In this document: in pieces, positions 17,853 through 25,443 of the stretch
Layout: every line of letters starts with the position of its first letter
How positions within the stretch are numbered: position 1 is the first letter of the stretch
NCBI RefSeq assembly: GCF_009789235.1
Contig: NZ_WSTB01000001.1
Location: forward strand, 62,001-126,000
From: Flavobacterium hydrocarbonoxydans
GTDB lineage: Bacteria > Bacteroidota > Bacteroidia > Flavobacteriales > Flavobacteriaceae
Length of the DNA: 64,000 nucleotides
Direction of reading: 5' to 3'
Program-made: the position numbers and the translations under genes
Notes under the pieces: generated by a model
Databases searched by the model: none
The model's input: the letters and a program-made list of their open reading frames with translations, nothing else
Told to the model about the DNA's origin: nothing

Positions 17853-18413
17853 ATGATAAAAAAATATTCTGTTGCGATTTACCCTTCACAAGAGGTTATC
17901 GATTCGGTCAAAACAATGAAGGAGTATTTAAAAAGCAAAATGGGCTGGTACAATAGCTGTAATTCTACCGCACATATCACCATTTGCGAATTTTCTATGA
18001 CCGAAGCCGAAGTTGCCAAAATCAAAACCAAACTATTTAAGGTTTGTGATGGTCTTACGCCTTTTCAGATCGATTTAGATCATTTTGATTCGTATGCTAA
18101 TGGCGCTTTTTTCATCGCTCCCACTCCAGATTCTAAAGAAAAGCTGAAACCGGTGATGAGAAAAACGCAGGAAGCTTTACGCCTTTCCAATCTTAAAAAA
18201 AGTAATGATCCTCATATTTCGATTGGCAGAAAACTAACTCCTGAGAACCTTAAAATTGCTTCACAACTTTTTACCACAATCGATATTGATTTTTTATGCG
18301 ACGCAATTGTTTTAAGAGAATTAGACCCTATTAAAAAACAGTTTTTTGTAATTGATACTTTTTCTTTTAATGGAAATTCGCAACCTGAATTGGTACAGGG
18401 AAGTTTGTTTTGA
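17853..18413 (+). CDS. 2H phosphoesterase / 2'-5' RNA ligase-like (LigT family)
   Basis: This 186-residue soluble protein has the two signature HxT/S motifs of the 2H superfamily: AHITIC with His41 and Thr43, and PHISIG with His120 and Ser122. Members hydrolyse or join 2',5'- or cyclic-phosphate RNA or nucleotide ends. The natural substrate in Bacteroidota is not known. It lies directly upstream of the cassette array but is not part of it. Confidence 0.85.
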   Translation: MIKKYSVAIYPSQEVIDSVKTMKEYLKSKMGWYNSCNSTAHITICEFSMTEAEVAKIKTKLFKVCDGLTPFQIDLDHFDSYANGAFFIAPTPDSKEKLKPVMRKTQEALRLSNLKKSNDPHISIGRKLTPENLKIASQLFTTIDIDFLCDAIVLRELDPIKKQFFVIDTFSFNGNSQPELVQGSLF

Positions 18414-18537
18414 TTTTTTCAAGAAATTTTCTAAACATGAAAATTTTAATAGATGATTTCTTCTTATTACAGAAATAAAATGCTACTTAAAATTTATATT
18501 TTTAACTATATTAGCAAAAAGAATAACACCATTATTT

Positions 18538-18607
18538 ATGGCACAAAGCTAGCCAGTATTGGGTAGATTGGAGCCATTTTATGGCTGGTATATACAAGTT
18601 ACCTGCT
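18538..18607 (+). repeat. Leader and left boundary of cassette array 1
   Basis: TTATGGCACAAAGC ... GGCTGGTATATACAAG leads to the first cassette end GTTACCTGCT (18598-18607). Closely related sequence sits at 42163-42196 (TTATGGCGCAAAGC ... GCTGGTATAAACAAG|TTA), and the last part (ATATATACAAG|TTA) at 38651-38663. By integron logic this would be the attI-like or first attachment point; that role is inferred. Confidence 0.55.
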
Positions 18608-18629
18608 ATATTACCCAAAAAAACGAGAA

Positions 18630-19295
18630 ATGAAACCTATTCTAATTTTATTAATTTTTACATCATCATTGTTTTCACAAAACAAAGGCGAAATAAATCC
18701 AACAGAATTTAGAACAATAAAAACTGAATTCACAAAAGAATATATTGAAAATTACACCGATGAATTTGGCGGAAATCCTTGGAGTAAACCTTTTGAGGGA
18801 TGTAGTTGGTATTGTGGTGGTCAAATTGACTCAATTGAAAGTAGTACAGAATGTAATTATTTTGACAAAGAAAAAATAATTACATACAACATACACGATT
18901 TTGATTATGGAACTGCGTGGATAAATAGCAATGAAGACAATTCAAAGTATGTAGAATATATTTTTAATAGAAATAGTGCAAAATTTACGGAAATAGTAAT
19001 TGTGAATGGAAATGTAAAAAGTGATTCACTTTGGAATGAATACTCAAGAGCAAAAAAAATAAAAATGTATATTAATGACATATACTACAATACTTTAAAT
19101 CTTAAAGATATTAAAGATGAACAAGTATTTAAATTTAAACCAATTGGTGCAAAAACATTGAATAATCCGAAAACAAAAAATAAGGAAAAACAATGGAAAG
19201 TGAAATTTGAAATAATTGAAACATACAATGGAATTAAATCAAATGTAGCGATATCAGAAATATATTATGACGGAGACGGACACGATAATGAATAA
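18630..19295 (+). CDS. Cassette A: secreted protein, NADase-type glycan-binding-like domain
   Basis: This 221-residue protein has a signal peptide MKPILILLIFTSSLFSQ. Its middle part (GCSWYCGGQ, then DFDYGTAWINSNEDNSKYVEYIF) resembles the discoidin-like domain of proteins annotated as NADase-type glycan-binding; this is a weak family match. It is the sole gene of the first cassette, starting 32 bases after the left end GTTACCTGCT and stopping just before the matching end at 19301-19310. It is visibly more AT-rich than the chromosomal genes to its left. Confidence 0.7.
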   Translation: MKPILILLIFTSSLFSQNKGEINPTEFRTIKTEFTKEYIENYTDEFGGNPWSKPFEGCSWYCGGQIDSIESSTECNYFDKEKIITYNIHDFDYGTAWINSNEDNSKYVEYIFNRNSAKFTEIVIVNGNVKSDSLWNEYSRAKKIKMYINDIYYNTLNLKDIKDEQVFKFKPIGAKTLNNPKTKNKEKQWKVKFEIIETYNGIKSNVAISEIYYDGDGHDNE

Positions 19296-19300
19296 AAATA

Positions 19301-19440
19301 CAGCAGGTAACAGCCACTACAACGGATTTGGGCATTGGGCTTAATGGAAAGATGGTTTTGTATTTGGGATGATTTGGCAAATCCGAAAATAGGGCTTAAT
19401 TTAGTCCCAAACCCGCTGTAGTGCCAAGACGTTAGCTGTG
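19301..19440. repeat. attC-like site 1 (type 1)
   Basis: 140 bp from AGCAGGTAAC (right end of cassette A) to GTTAGCTGTG (left end of cassette B). Inner arms CACTACAACGGATTTGGG and CCCAAACCCGCTGTAGTG pair with two mismatches. The central part holds GCTTAATGG and GATTTGGCAAATCCG, shared with sites 2-4, 6 and 7. Confidence 0.8.
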
Positions 19441-19562
19441 ATTTTACCAACTGCACTAAAAACCTAAAAATCAACAAGATTGAACCTCACAGACAAATAA
19501 AATAACCATCACCAATGTAATTTTGCTTTATAATTTATTCATAACATTTAAAAAAAAATAAA

Positions 19563-20309
19563 ATGAACAAAACAGTAATTATCACAGGTGGTACTACAGG
19601 AATTGGAAAAGCAACAGCTATTCATTTCGCAAAAAATGGTTACAATGTAGTAGTAACAAGTCGTAACGCAGACAAAGAAACATCAGTAATCGCAGATTTT
19701 AAAGAAAATGGAGTTGATGTGGCTTTTTTTCCGTTGGACGTAACGCAGGAAAAACAAGTTGAATCGGTAATTCAAGAAACAGTTAAGAAATTCGGTAAAT
19801 TAGATTCTATTGTAAACAACTCGGGAATTTCTTTAGGAAACGCAATTTTAGCAGAAACAAAAAGTGAGGAATTAAAACAAATGCTTGACACAAATGTAAT
19901 GGGCGTTTATTATGGAATGAAATACGCCATAATAGAAATGCTAAAAACAGGTGGCGGAACAATTGTAAATTTAGCATCAATTGCAGGACTGAATGGTTTG
20001 TATGCTACCGCACAATACAATGCTTCCAAACACGCAGTTGTTGGTTTGACAAAAGGTACGGCAATAGATTATGCGCAACAAGGAATTCGTGTAAATGCAG
20101 TTGCACCAGGAGCTATCAAAACAGATATTTTGAAAAACGCTATCGCTTCAGGAACTTATGATGTTTCAAGTATTGAAGCCATTCATCCAATGAACCGATT
20201 AGGCGAAGTAGAAGATATTGCAAAAGCAATTTACTTTTTAGCTTCTGATGAAAATACGTTTATGACAGGAACAATTTTAAATATTGACGGGGGCTACAAC
20301 GCAAAATAA
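19563..20309 (+). CDS. Cassette B: short-chain dehydrogenase/reductase
   Basis: This 248-residue classical SDR has the nucleotide-binding TGGTTGIG at 8-15, NNSG at 85-88 (usually NNAG), Ser139 and the catalytic YNASK (Tyr152, Lys156), followed by RVNAVAPGAIKTD. It should use NAD(P) to oxidise or reduce an alcohol or ketone; substrate unknown. It is the first of three genes in one cassette. A hairpin with a U-run lies between it and the next gene, so expression of the later genes may be partly separate. Confidence 0.9.
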   Translation: MNKTVIITGGTTGIGKATAIHFAKNGYNVVVTSRNADKETSVIADFKENGVDVAFFPLDVTQEKQVESVIQETVKKFGKLDSIVNNSGISLGNAILAETKSEELKQMLDTNVMGVYYGMKYAIIEMLKTGGGTIVNLASIAGLNGLYATAQYNASKHAVVGLTKGTAIDYAQQGIRVNAVAPGAIKTDILKNAIASGTYDVSSIEAIHPMNRLGEVEDIAKAIYFLASDENTFMTGTILNIDGGYNAK

Positions 20310-20318
20310 TCACATTAT

Positions 20319-20353
20319 AAAGGATTGTTAGTAAACTGATAATCCTTTTTTTT
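20319..20353 (+). terminator. Terminator-like hairpin inside cassette B
   Basis: AAAGGATT and AATCCTTT arms are followed by a run of T. It lies just after the SDR stop and before the membrane-protein gene of the same cassette. Confidence 0.6.
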
Positions 20354-20368
20354 AATTTAAAAGTAATT

Positions 20369-20860
20369 ATGATAAAAAACACTCTAAATTGGTATAATGG
20401 AGAAATTTTTGAAGCTAAATTTATTTTGGGCTTCGGAATTTTCACGCTTATTTGTTCCCTGCTTTTTTACTTTTTAGGAAATACACCCAAATCAAAATCT
20501 TTGCTTATTCCAATGTTGATTATCAGTGTTTTTTTTATAGTAACAGGAGCAAATATGATTTACTCCAATAGAACTAAAATTCAGGAAATCGAAACCAAAT
20601 ATCAACAAAATACAAAGGAATTTGTTGATGCAGAAATTAAACGAGTTGAAGATTTTCAATATCTTTATCCGCTATCAATCGGCATAAGTTTGGTGTGTTT
20701 TATCGTTGCTCTAGGTTTGTTGTATTTTGCAAAAAACATTCATCTTCAAGCCATCGCCATCGCATTGATATTTTTTGGAAGTGCATTTGCAGTTATCGAC
20801 TATTTTTCAAAAGAAAGAGCAACAATTTATTATGAAAAATTGGTAAACTTCAAATTATAA
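20369..20860 (+). CDS. Cassette B: four-helix membrane protein, unknown function
   Basis: This 163-residue protein has four predicted membrane helices in two pairs (about 17-36, 46-66, 93-116 and 122-142), with a short charged segment between the pairs. No family is recognised. It is followed after 7 bases by the AraC-type regulator gene, so these two are probably translated from one message. The pairing with a regulator and an SDR suggests a small response module. Confidence 0.7.
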   Translation: MIKNTLNWYNGEIFEAKFILGFGIFTLICSLLFYFLGNTPKSKSLLIPMLIISVFFIVTGANMIYSNRTKIQEIETKYQQNTKEFVDAEIKRVEDFQYLYPLSIGISLVCFIVALGLLYFAKNIHLQAIAIALIFFGSAFAVIDYFSKERATIYYEKLVNFKL

Positions 20861-20867
20861 ATTTGAA

Positions 20868-21677
20868 ATGATACAAGACAGAACAAGAATAAATATATTG
20901 TTTTCCTGCACAGGTGAAGCTAAAAAAGATTATGAACCTTTTGTTCAGGATTTTGCTTTGTCCTATATTTTAAATGGAAAAATGATAATCAATGACGGAA
21001 CAGAAGTAACAGAAATCAATACAGGCGAAATTGGATTTATTTCAAAAAATCAATTAGTAAAAACAAAAAAAATCCCCCAAGACAACAAACCGTTTATGGG
21101 GATTAGTATTTTTTTACCTAAAGAAACACTTTACAATTATGCCAAACAAAATAACATTTTACCAAAAGGACAATACACGGGAAAACCCAATTTTATATTT
21201 TCTTACGACCCTTTTTTAAAAGGTTTTTTTGATTCGATTGTTCCGTATTTTGAAAATCCTGATATGCTTACTGAAAATTTGGCAACAATTAAAACCAACG
21301 AAATAATTGAACTTTTGCTTAAGAAAATACAAATGCAAAATATTCTTTTCAATTTTCAGGACGATTTTAAAATTGATTTAGAAGCCTATATGAACAGAAA
21401 TTATATGCACAATATTCCGTTAGAACAATTTGCAAAACTAACGGGACGAAGTTTATCTACTTTTAAAAGAGATTTTCAAGAAACATTTCAGGAAACGCCA
21501 AACAAGTGGCTCATTAAAAAACGACTTGAATTAGCTCATTTTTTAATTGCCAAACAAAACAAAAAACCAGTTGAAGTTTATTATGATGTTGGTTTTGTTA
21601 GTTTTCCTCATTTTTCACGGACATTTAAAAAAGAATTTGGAATAAACCCATCTGAAATAGAAAAAAACCACAGCTAA
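20868..21677 (+). CDS. Cassette B: AraC-family transcription regulator
   Basis: This 269-residue regulator has an N-terminal cupin-like sensing half and a C-terminal double helix-turn-helix: TGRSLSTFKRDFQETF, then YYDVGFVSFPHFSRTFKKEF near the end. It is of the same subfamily as the regulator at 44650-45477 (shared GRSL(S/A)TFKRDF and KWLIKKRLE). Its TAA stop lies inside the right cassette end CACAGCTAAC, a tight gene-to-site fit also usual for integron cassettes. It probably controls the SDR of its own cassette. Confidence 0.9.
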   Translation: MIQDRTRINILFSCTGEAKKDYEPFVQDFALSYILNGKMIINDGTEVTEINTGEIGFISKNQLVKTKKIPQDNKPFMGISIFLPKETLYNYAKQNNILPKGQYTGKPNFIFSYDPFLKGFFDSIVPYFENPDMLTENLATIKTNEIIELLLKKIQMQNILFNFQDDFKIDLEAYMNRNYMHNIPLEQFAKLTGRSLSTFKRDFQETFQETPNKWLIKKRLELAHFLIAKQNKKPVEVYYDVGFVSFPHFSRTFKKEFGINPSEIEKNHS

Positions 21678-21806
21678 CACACGCTACAAGAAATTTGGGG
21701 ATTTGGCTTAATGGAAAAATTGGTTTGTATTTGAAAGATTTGGCAAATCCGAAGAATGGGCTTAATTTAGTCCCAAACTGCTTGTAGCGCGAGAACGTTG
21801 GTGGCA
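21668..21806. repeat. attC-like site 2 (type 2)
   Basis: 139 bp from CACAGCTAAC (right end of cassette B) to GTTGGTGGCA (left end of cassette C). Inner arms CGCTACAAGAAATTTGGG and CCCAAACTGCTTGTAGCG pair imperfectly. The central part is shared with type 1 sites. Confidence 0.8.
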
Positions 21807-21845
21807 ATTTTAAAGGACATACGTAAACAAACAAAAGAACAAAAA

Positions 21846-22760
21846 ATGAATAAACTTCTTCAATTGACAGTTTTAATTTTATTACTTGGAACAAGTTGCA
21901 AAGCACAATCCAACAAGATCGACTTGCTTAGAAATAAAATTGAGCAAATATTATCCAAAAAAAATGCAGTAGTTGGAGTTTCAATAATTGGGAACAACGG
22001 AAAAGACACACTTTCGCTAAACGGAGAAAGGCGATTCCCTATGCAAAGCGTCTTTAAGTTCCATATAGCATTGGCAGTATTGTCAGAAATTGACAAGGGG
22101 AAACTTTCCATAGATCAAAAAATTGAGATTGGAAAAGATGAACTTTTACCAAAAGATTTTTGGAGTCCGCTCAGAGACGAAAATCCTAATGGTGGAACCT
22201 TTACCATTGAAAGGCTAATTCAATATTCTGTTTCACACAGCGATAATACTGCTTGCGATGTATTGATACGGCTAATTGGAACGCCAAAAACAGTTGAGGA
22301 ATACATAAAGAAAAGTGGTGTAAATGATATACAAATCACCTTCAACGAAGAAGAAATGCAGAAGAAATTGGAAAATATGTTTCAGAATTGGACTACACCG
22401 AAAGCAGCAAGCCAAACTCTTAAATTATTTTATGAGAATAAAAGTAATTTGCTTTCCAAAAACAGTTATGATTTTTTTTGGAAAACAAATATAGAAACAA
22501 CAACAGCTTTGAGCAGAATTAGAGGACTACTCCCTAAGGAGATTATTGTCGCTCATAAATCTGGGTCTTCTGGCACAAATAAGGAAACTGGAATTATGGA
22601 TGCTGTAAACAATATTGGAATTGTCTTTTTACCTGATGGGGAGTACTTTTATATTAGTGTTTTTGTGACAAAATCCCATGAAAATGCAAAAACGAATGAT
22701 AGAATTATAGCGGATATTGCGAAAGCTACTTATGACTTTTATAACTCAACTACAAAATAG
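21846..22760 (+). CDS. Cassette C: class A beta-lactamase, CfxA/PER-like
   Basis: This 304-residue serine beta-lactamase hydrolyses beta-lactam antibiotics in the periplasm. The start is the ATG at 21846; a longer TTG-started frame would begin inside the attC-like site. The signal peptide contains a lipobox-like LLLGTSC. All active-site motifs are present: SVFK at 68-71 with Ser68 as nucleophile, SDN at 132-134, an acidic NEEEMQ segment at 167-172 and KSG at 238-240. The EEEM and NWTTP context resembles CfxA, PER and related Bacteroidota class A2 enzymes. It is the only gene of its cassette, whose ends are GTTGGTGGCA and TGCCACCAAC. The resistance spectrum cannot be read here. Confidence 0.93.
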   Translation: MNKLLQLTVLILLLGTSCKAQSNKIDLLRNKIEQILSKKNAVVGVSIIGNNGKDTLSLNGERRFPMQSVFKFHIALAVLSEIDKGKLSIDQKIEIGKDELLPKDFWSPLRDENPNGGTFTIERLIQYSVSHSDNTACDVLIRLIGTPKTVEEYIKKSGVNDIQITFNEEEMQKKLENMFQNWTTPKAASQTLKLFYENKSNLLSKNSYDFFWKTNIETTTALSRIRGLLPKEIIVAHKSGSSGTNKETGIMDAVNNIGIVFLPDGEYFYISVFVTKSHENAKTNDRIIADIAKATYDFYNSTTK

Positions 22761-22766
22761 AAAAAC

Positions 22767-22905
22767 TGCCACCAACAGCCACTACAACGGATTTGGGCAT
22801 TGGGCTTAATGGAAAGATGGTTTTGTATTTGGGATGATTTGGCAAATCCGAATAATGGGCTTAATTTAATTCCAAACCCGCTGTAGTGCCAGAACGTTAT
22901 GGGCA
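22767..22905. repeat. attC-like site 3 (type 1)
   Basis: 139 bp from TGCCACCAAC (right end of cassette C) to GTTATGGGCA (left end of cassette D). The interior is nearly identical to site 1, including CACTACAACGG / CCGCTGTAGTG arms. Confidence 0.8.
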
Positions 22906-22926
22906 AGCAAAAAAAAACAGAAACTA

Positions 22927-23325
22927 ATGATCATCATTACAAATCAAAACGATATAGAAAATTCTAAAAAAAGGAATATAATAGTTACACTTTTACTTTC
23001 ACTATTTCTACTAGCCGATTTCTATTTATTGAAAACAATTTTGGATTCAAATCCAAATAATGATATAATTGATCTTACCGAAAAATTAAATTATAGCTAT
23101 GTTGTCTTTACTATTTTAGACTTGTTTTTTACATTTTTCCTTTTTAAATGGAAAAAATGGGCGTTTTGGGGAACTTTAACAATTAGTGTTTTAACATTCT
23201 TGCTTAATTTATATGTTGGGGTAGAAATAATTACCTCTCTTTTTGGGTTATCAGGAGTAATACTTTTATTTGCCTTACTTCAATTAAAATGTAAAAATGT
23301 TTCAGGTTGGAAAAATCTAGAATAA
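22927..23325 (+). CDS. Cassette D: small four-helix membrane protein
   Basis: This 132-residue protein has four hydrophobic helices at about 17-36, 58-75, 78-99 and 102-121 and a short polar N-terminus. No family is recognised. It is alone in its cassette, between GTTATGGGCA and TGCCCATAAC. Confidence 0.65.
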   Translation: MIIITNQNDIENSKKRNIIVTLLLSLFLLADFYLLKTILDSNPNNDIIDLTEKLNYSYVVFTILDLFFTFFLFKWKKWAFWGTLTISVLTFLLNLYVGVEIITSLFGLSGVILLFALLQLKCKNVSGWKNLE

Positions 23326-23335
23326 TAAAACTGCC

Positions 23336-23474
23336 TGCCCATAACACACGCTACAAGCAATTTGGGTATTAGGCTTAATGGAAAGATGGTTTTGTATTTG
23401 TGATGATTTGGCAAATCCGAATAATGGGCTTAATTTAGTCCCAAACTACTTGTAGCGCGGGAACGTTAGCGGTA
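23336..23474. repeat. attC-like site 4 (type 2)
   Basis: 139 bp from TGCCCATAAC (right end of cassette D) to GTTAGCGGTA (left end of cassette E). Arms CGCTACAAGCAATTTGGG and CCCAAACTACTTGTAGCG pair with two mismatches. Confidence 0.8.
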
Positions 23475-23493
23475 ATCTTGAACGAAAATCGAT

Positions 23494-23886
23494 ATGAAGA
23501 TAAAATATTTCTTAATCTTAACAACGCTTTTTTTCTTGAGTTGCAAAACAATAAAACCACTTGTTAAAGAGGATGATGTTGAAATAACCGATATTGAAAA
23601 GCATTATCTACTTTCTGATTCAAGTTCTGAAAAGTATTATTTAATAATGCTAATTAGAAAACTCCAATTCGAAAAAAAATTGGGTGAAATACCAATGGTT
23701 ATTGTAGATGGCGACCCAAAATATTATTTTTACAAAGAAGAGACAAAAGCTTTAAACGTTGAAAAAAATAAAATTACGAAAATTAAAATTTTAGAAGCAG
23801 AAAAGTGTGTGGAAACATTCGGCGCAGCATGCAAATATGGTTTAGTAACAATATCGACATTTGGAACTCAGGAAGAACTGCCATAA
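23494..23886 (+). CDS. Cassette E: lipoprotein with TonB-plug-like segment
   Basis: This 130-residue lipoprotein has the signal MKIKYFLILTTLFFLSC. Its C-terminal half contains IPMVIVDG ... ITKIKILEAEKC ... FGAACKYGLVTIST. That pattern resembles the plug motif of TonB-dependent receptors (I..I.vL....A..yG..g..GvI.I.T), but without any barrel. It may be a stand-alone plug-like domain. It is the only gene of its cassette, and its stop lies 4 bases before the right end TACCGCTAAC. Confidence 0.7.
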   Translation: MKIKYFLILTTLFFLSCKTIKPLVKEDDVEITDIEKHYLLSDSSSEKYYLIMLIRKLQFEKKLGEIPMVIVDGDPKYYFYKEETKALNVEKNKITKIKILEAEKCVETFGAACKYGLVTISTFGTQEELP

Positions 23887-23890
23887 AGAC

Positions 23891-24028
23891 TACCGCTAAC
23901 ACAGGCTATAATAAATTGCTGCCTTTCAGGTAAATATAACCACTTTTTTCCATAACTTCCAACCCGGTAACAGAGAATACTCAGCTTCGTAAGCCGCAAC
24001 TTCTCATAGCCTGGAAACGTTACCAGCA
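23891..24028. repeat. attC-like site 5 (unrelated sequence, same length)
   Basis: 138 bp from TACCGCTAAC (right end of cassette E) to GTTACCAGCA (left end of cassette F). The interior is not related to types 1 and 2, yet it has the same layout: AGGCTATAATAAATTGC pairs imperfectly with GCAACTTCTCATAGCCT. Confidence 0.7.
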
Positions 24029-24041
24029 ATTGAAAAGAACT

Positions 24042-24467
24042 ATGAAAAAAACAATCAGCCTTTTAATCTTAATCGTATTTTCTTTTTACAACCTAAATGC
24101 GCAAACTCAAACAGAAAACATTTCTGAAAGATTGATTGGAAAATGGATTATAGCGAAAAGTATTTCGCGAGGTGAAAGCGGAAAAAGTAAAGAGATGGAA
24201 GTAGTTTGCAATGTTTGTCCAACAATAATATTTTCAACTGATCAAAACTGTCTTGTCATAAAGCCTGATAACAAAAAAGAATTATATATTTGGAAAATAG
24301 CCAATGATCAAATTTCATTTATTAATGTAGGTGCAGAAAAAAATAAGAATCCAATTTTTGATTCCGCAGATTTCAAATTGAAATTTTCGCAACTAAAAGA
24401 ATATGTAGAACTTGAATTAATTGATATACAAAAACACGGCTCAATAATTTTGGCCAAAGAGAATTAA
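24042..24467 (+). CDS. Cassette F: secreted lipocalin-like small protein
   Basis: This 141-residue protein starts at the ATG at 24042; a TTG 12 bases earlier lies almost within the cassette end. The signal peptide ends in FYNLNAQ. The mature part begins with ERLIGKWIIAK and continues with beta-strand-rich sequence (PTIIFSTDQN, LYIWKIANDQISFI), resembling lipocalin-like small secreted proteins. It contains a CNVC motif. It is alone in its cassette, with ends GTTACCAGCA and TGCTGGTAAC. Confidence 0.65.
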   Translation: MKKTISLLILIVFSFYNLNAQTQTENISERLIGKWIIAKSISRGESGKSKEMEVVCNVCPTIIFSTDQNCLVIKPDNKKELYIWKIANDQISFINVGAEKNKNPIFDSADFKLKFSQLKEYVELELIDIQKHGSIILAKEN

Positions 24468-24471
24468 CAAC

Positions 24472-24610
24472 TGCTGGTAACACACGCTACAAGCAATTTG
24501 GGGATTTGGCTTAATGGAAAAATTAGTTTGTACTTGGAAAGATTTAGCAAATCTGAAAATTAACGCTTATTTAACCCCAAACTGCTTGTAGCGCGAGAAC
24601 GTTAGCGGAT
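24472..24610. repeat. attC-like site 6 (type 2)
   Basis: 139 bp from TGCTGGTAAC (right end of cassette F) to GTTAGCGGAT (left end of cassette G). The interior is type 2, somewhat diverged in the centre. Confidence 0.8.
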
Positions 24611-24639
24611 AGTTTAGAAAATATGGCAAAAAAGAAAAA

Positions 24640-25245
24640 ATGAAAATAAAATTAACTTTATTATTTTTAATCACACTTCTAATTTCGTGTAAAAACGATA
24701 CCAAAAAAAAAATTGAAACTTTGAATAATCAAATTCAGAAAGTTGAAACTCAAAAAACCTTTGAATTTGAAAAATTTAAAATATCGAAAGGAAAAATTGG
24801 CGATATAAAAATTGGAATGAATATTATTGAAGCCGAAAAAGAGCTAAATGAATTAACTAAAAAGAAAGCCGAAGCATATGATTTTGGTTATGGTGGTGGT
24901 GGAAAAGCATTCATATATTCAATTCAAAATGAGCCAATTCTAGCTTTGATTCCTCACAGAGATACCGCAGAAATTTTAGCATTGATTGCAATTAGCCACA
25001 AACTAAAAACAGACAATGGTTTAAATCCGAATTCAAACATAATTGACATTCTAAAAAGATATCCAAAAATGGAAGTTAGTCAAGATTTGATGACTGAGCA
25101 CGAATATATGTATGATGAAAATAAAAAATGGAGTTTTGTCTTCCTGACAGATGAAAGTAACAGGATTGGAGAGTATAAAGATATAGAGGAACCAACAAAA
25201 CCAAAACGAATAGCAACGAAAATGGATTATATAGAAATTAAATAA
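24640..25245 (+). CDS. Cassette G: hypothetical lipoprotein
   Basis: This 201-residue lipoprotein has the signal MKIKLTLLFLITLLISC, a coiled-coil-like stretch (residues 24-45) and a globular part starting GKIGDIKIGMNIIEAEKEL. The IGxIxxGM motif is common in small secreted Bacteroidota proteins. A glycine run (YGGGGKAF) is notable. No function is assigned. It is the only gene of its cassette (GTTAGCGGAT / ATCCGCTAAC). Confidence 0.65.
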   Translation: MKIKLTLLFLITLLISCKNDTKKKIETLNNQIQKVETQKTFEFEKFKISKGKIGDIKIGMNIIEAEKELNELTKKKAEAYDFGYGGGGKAFIYSIQNEPILALIPHRDTAEILALIAISHKLKTDNGLNPNSNIIDILKRYPKMEVSQDLMTEHEYMYDENKKWSFVFLTDESNRIGEYKDIEEPTKPKRIATKMDYIEIK

Positions 25246-25251
25246 AAAACC

Positions 25252-25390
25252 ATCCGCTAACAGCCACTACAACGGATTTGGGCATTGGGCTTAATGGAAA
25301 GATGGTTTTGTATTTGGGATGATTTGGCAAATCCGAATAATGTGGTTAATTTAGTCTCAAACCCGCTGTAGTACGAGAACGTCAGTCTGT
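25252..25390. repeat. attC-like site 7 (type 1)
   Basis: 139 bp from ATCCGCTAAC (right end of cassette G) to GTCAGTCTGT (left end of cassette H). The interior is type 1 with a few substitutions. The boundary has GTC rather than GTT. Confidence 0.75.
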
Positions 25391-25443
25391 GAAAAAAATT
25401 CCGTTTGGTTATAATCTCCGAAAATACCTGAAAACAAGACTTT

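Noticed and set aside
19265..19477. Minus-strand frames across the attC-like sites (also near 21625-21906 and 25257-25463)
   Set aside because: They read the repeat backwards, share the same translated words between copies and lack promoters.
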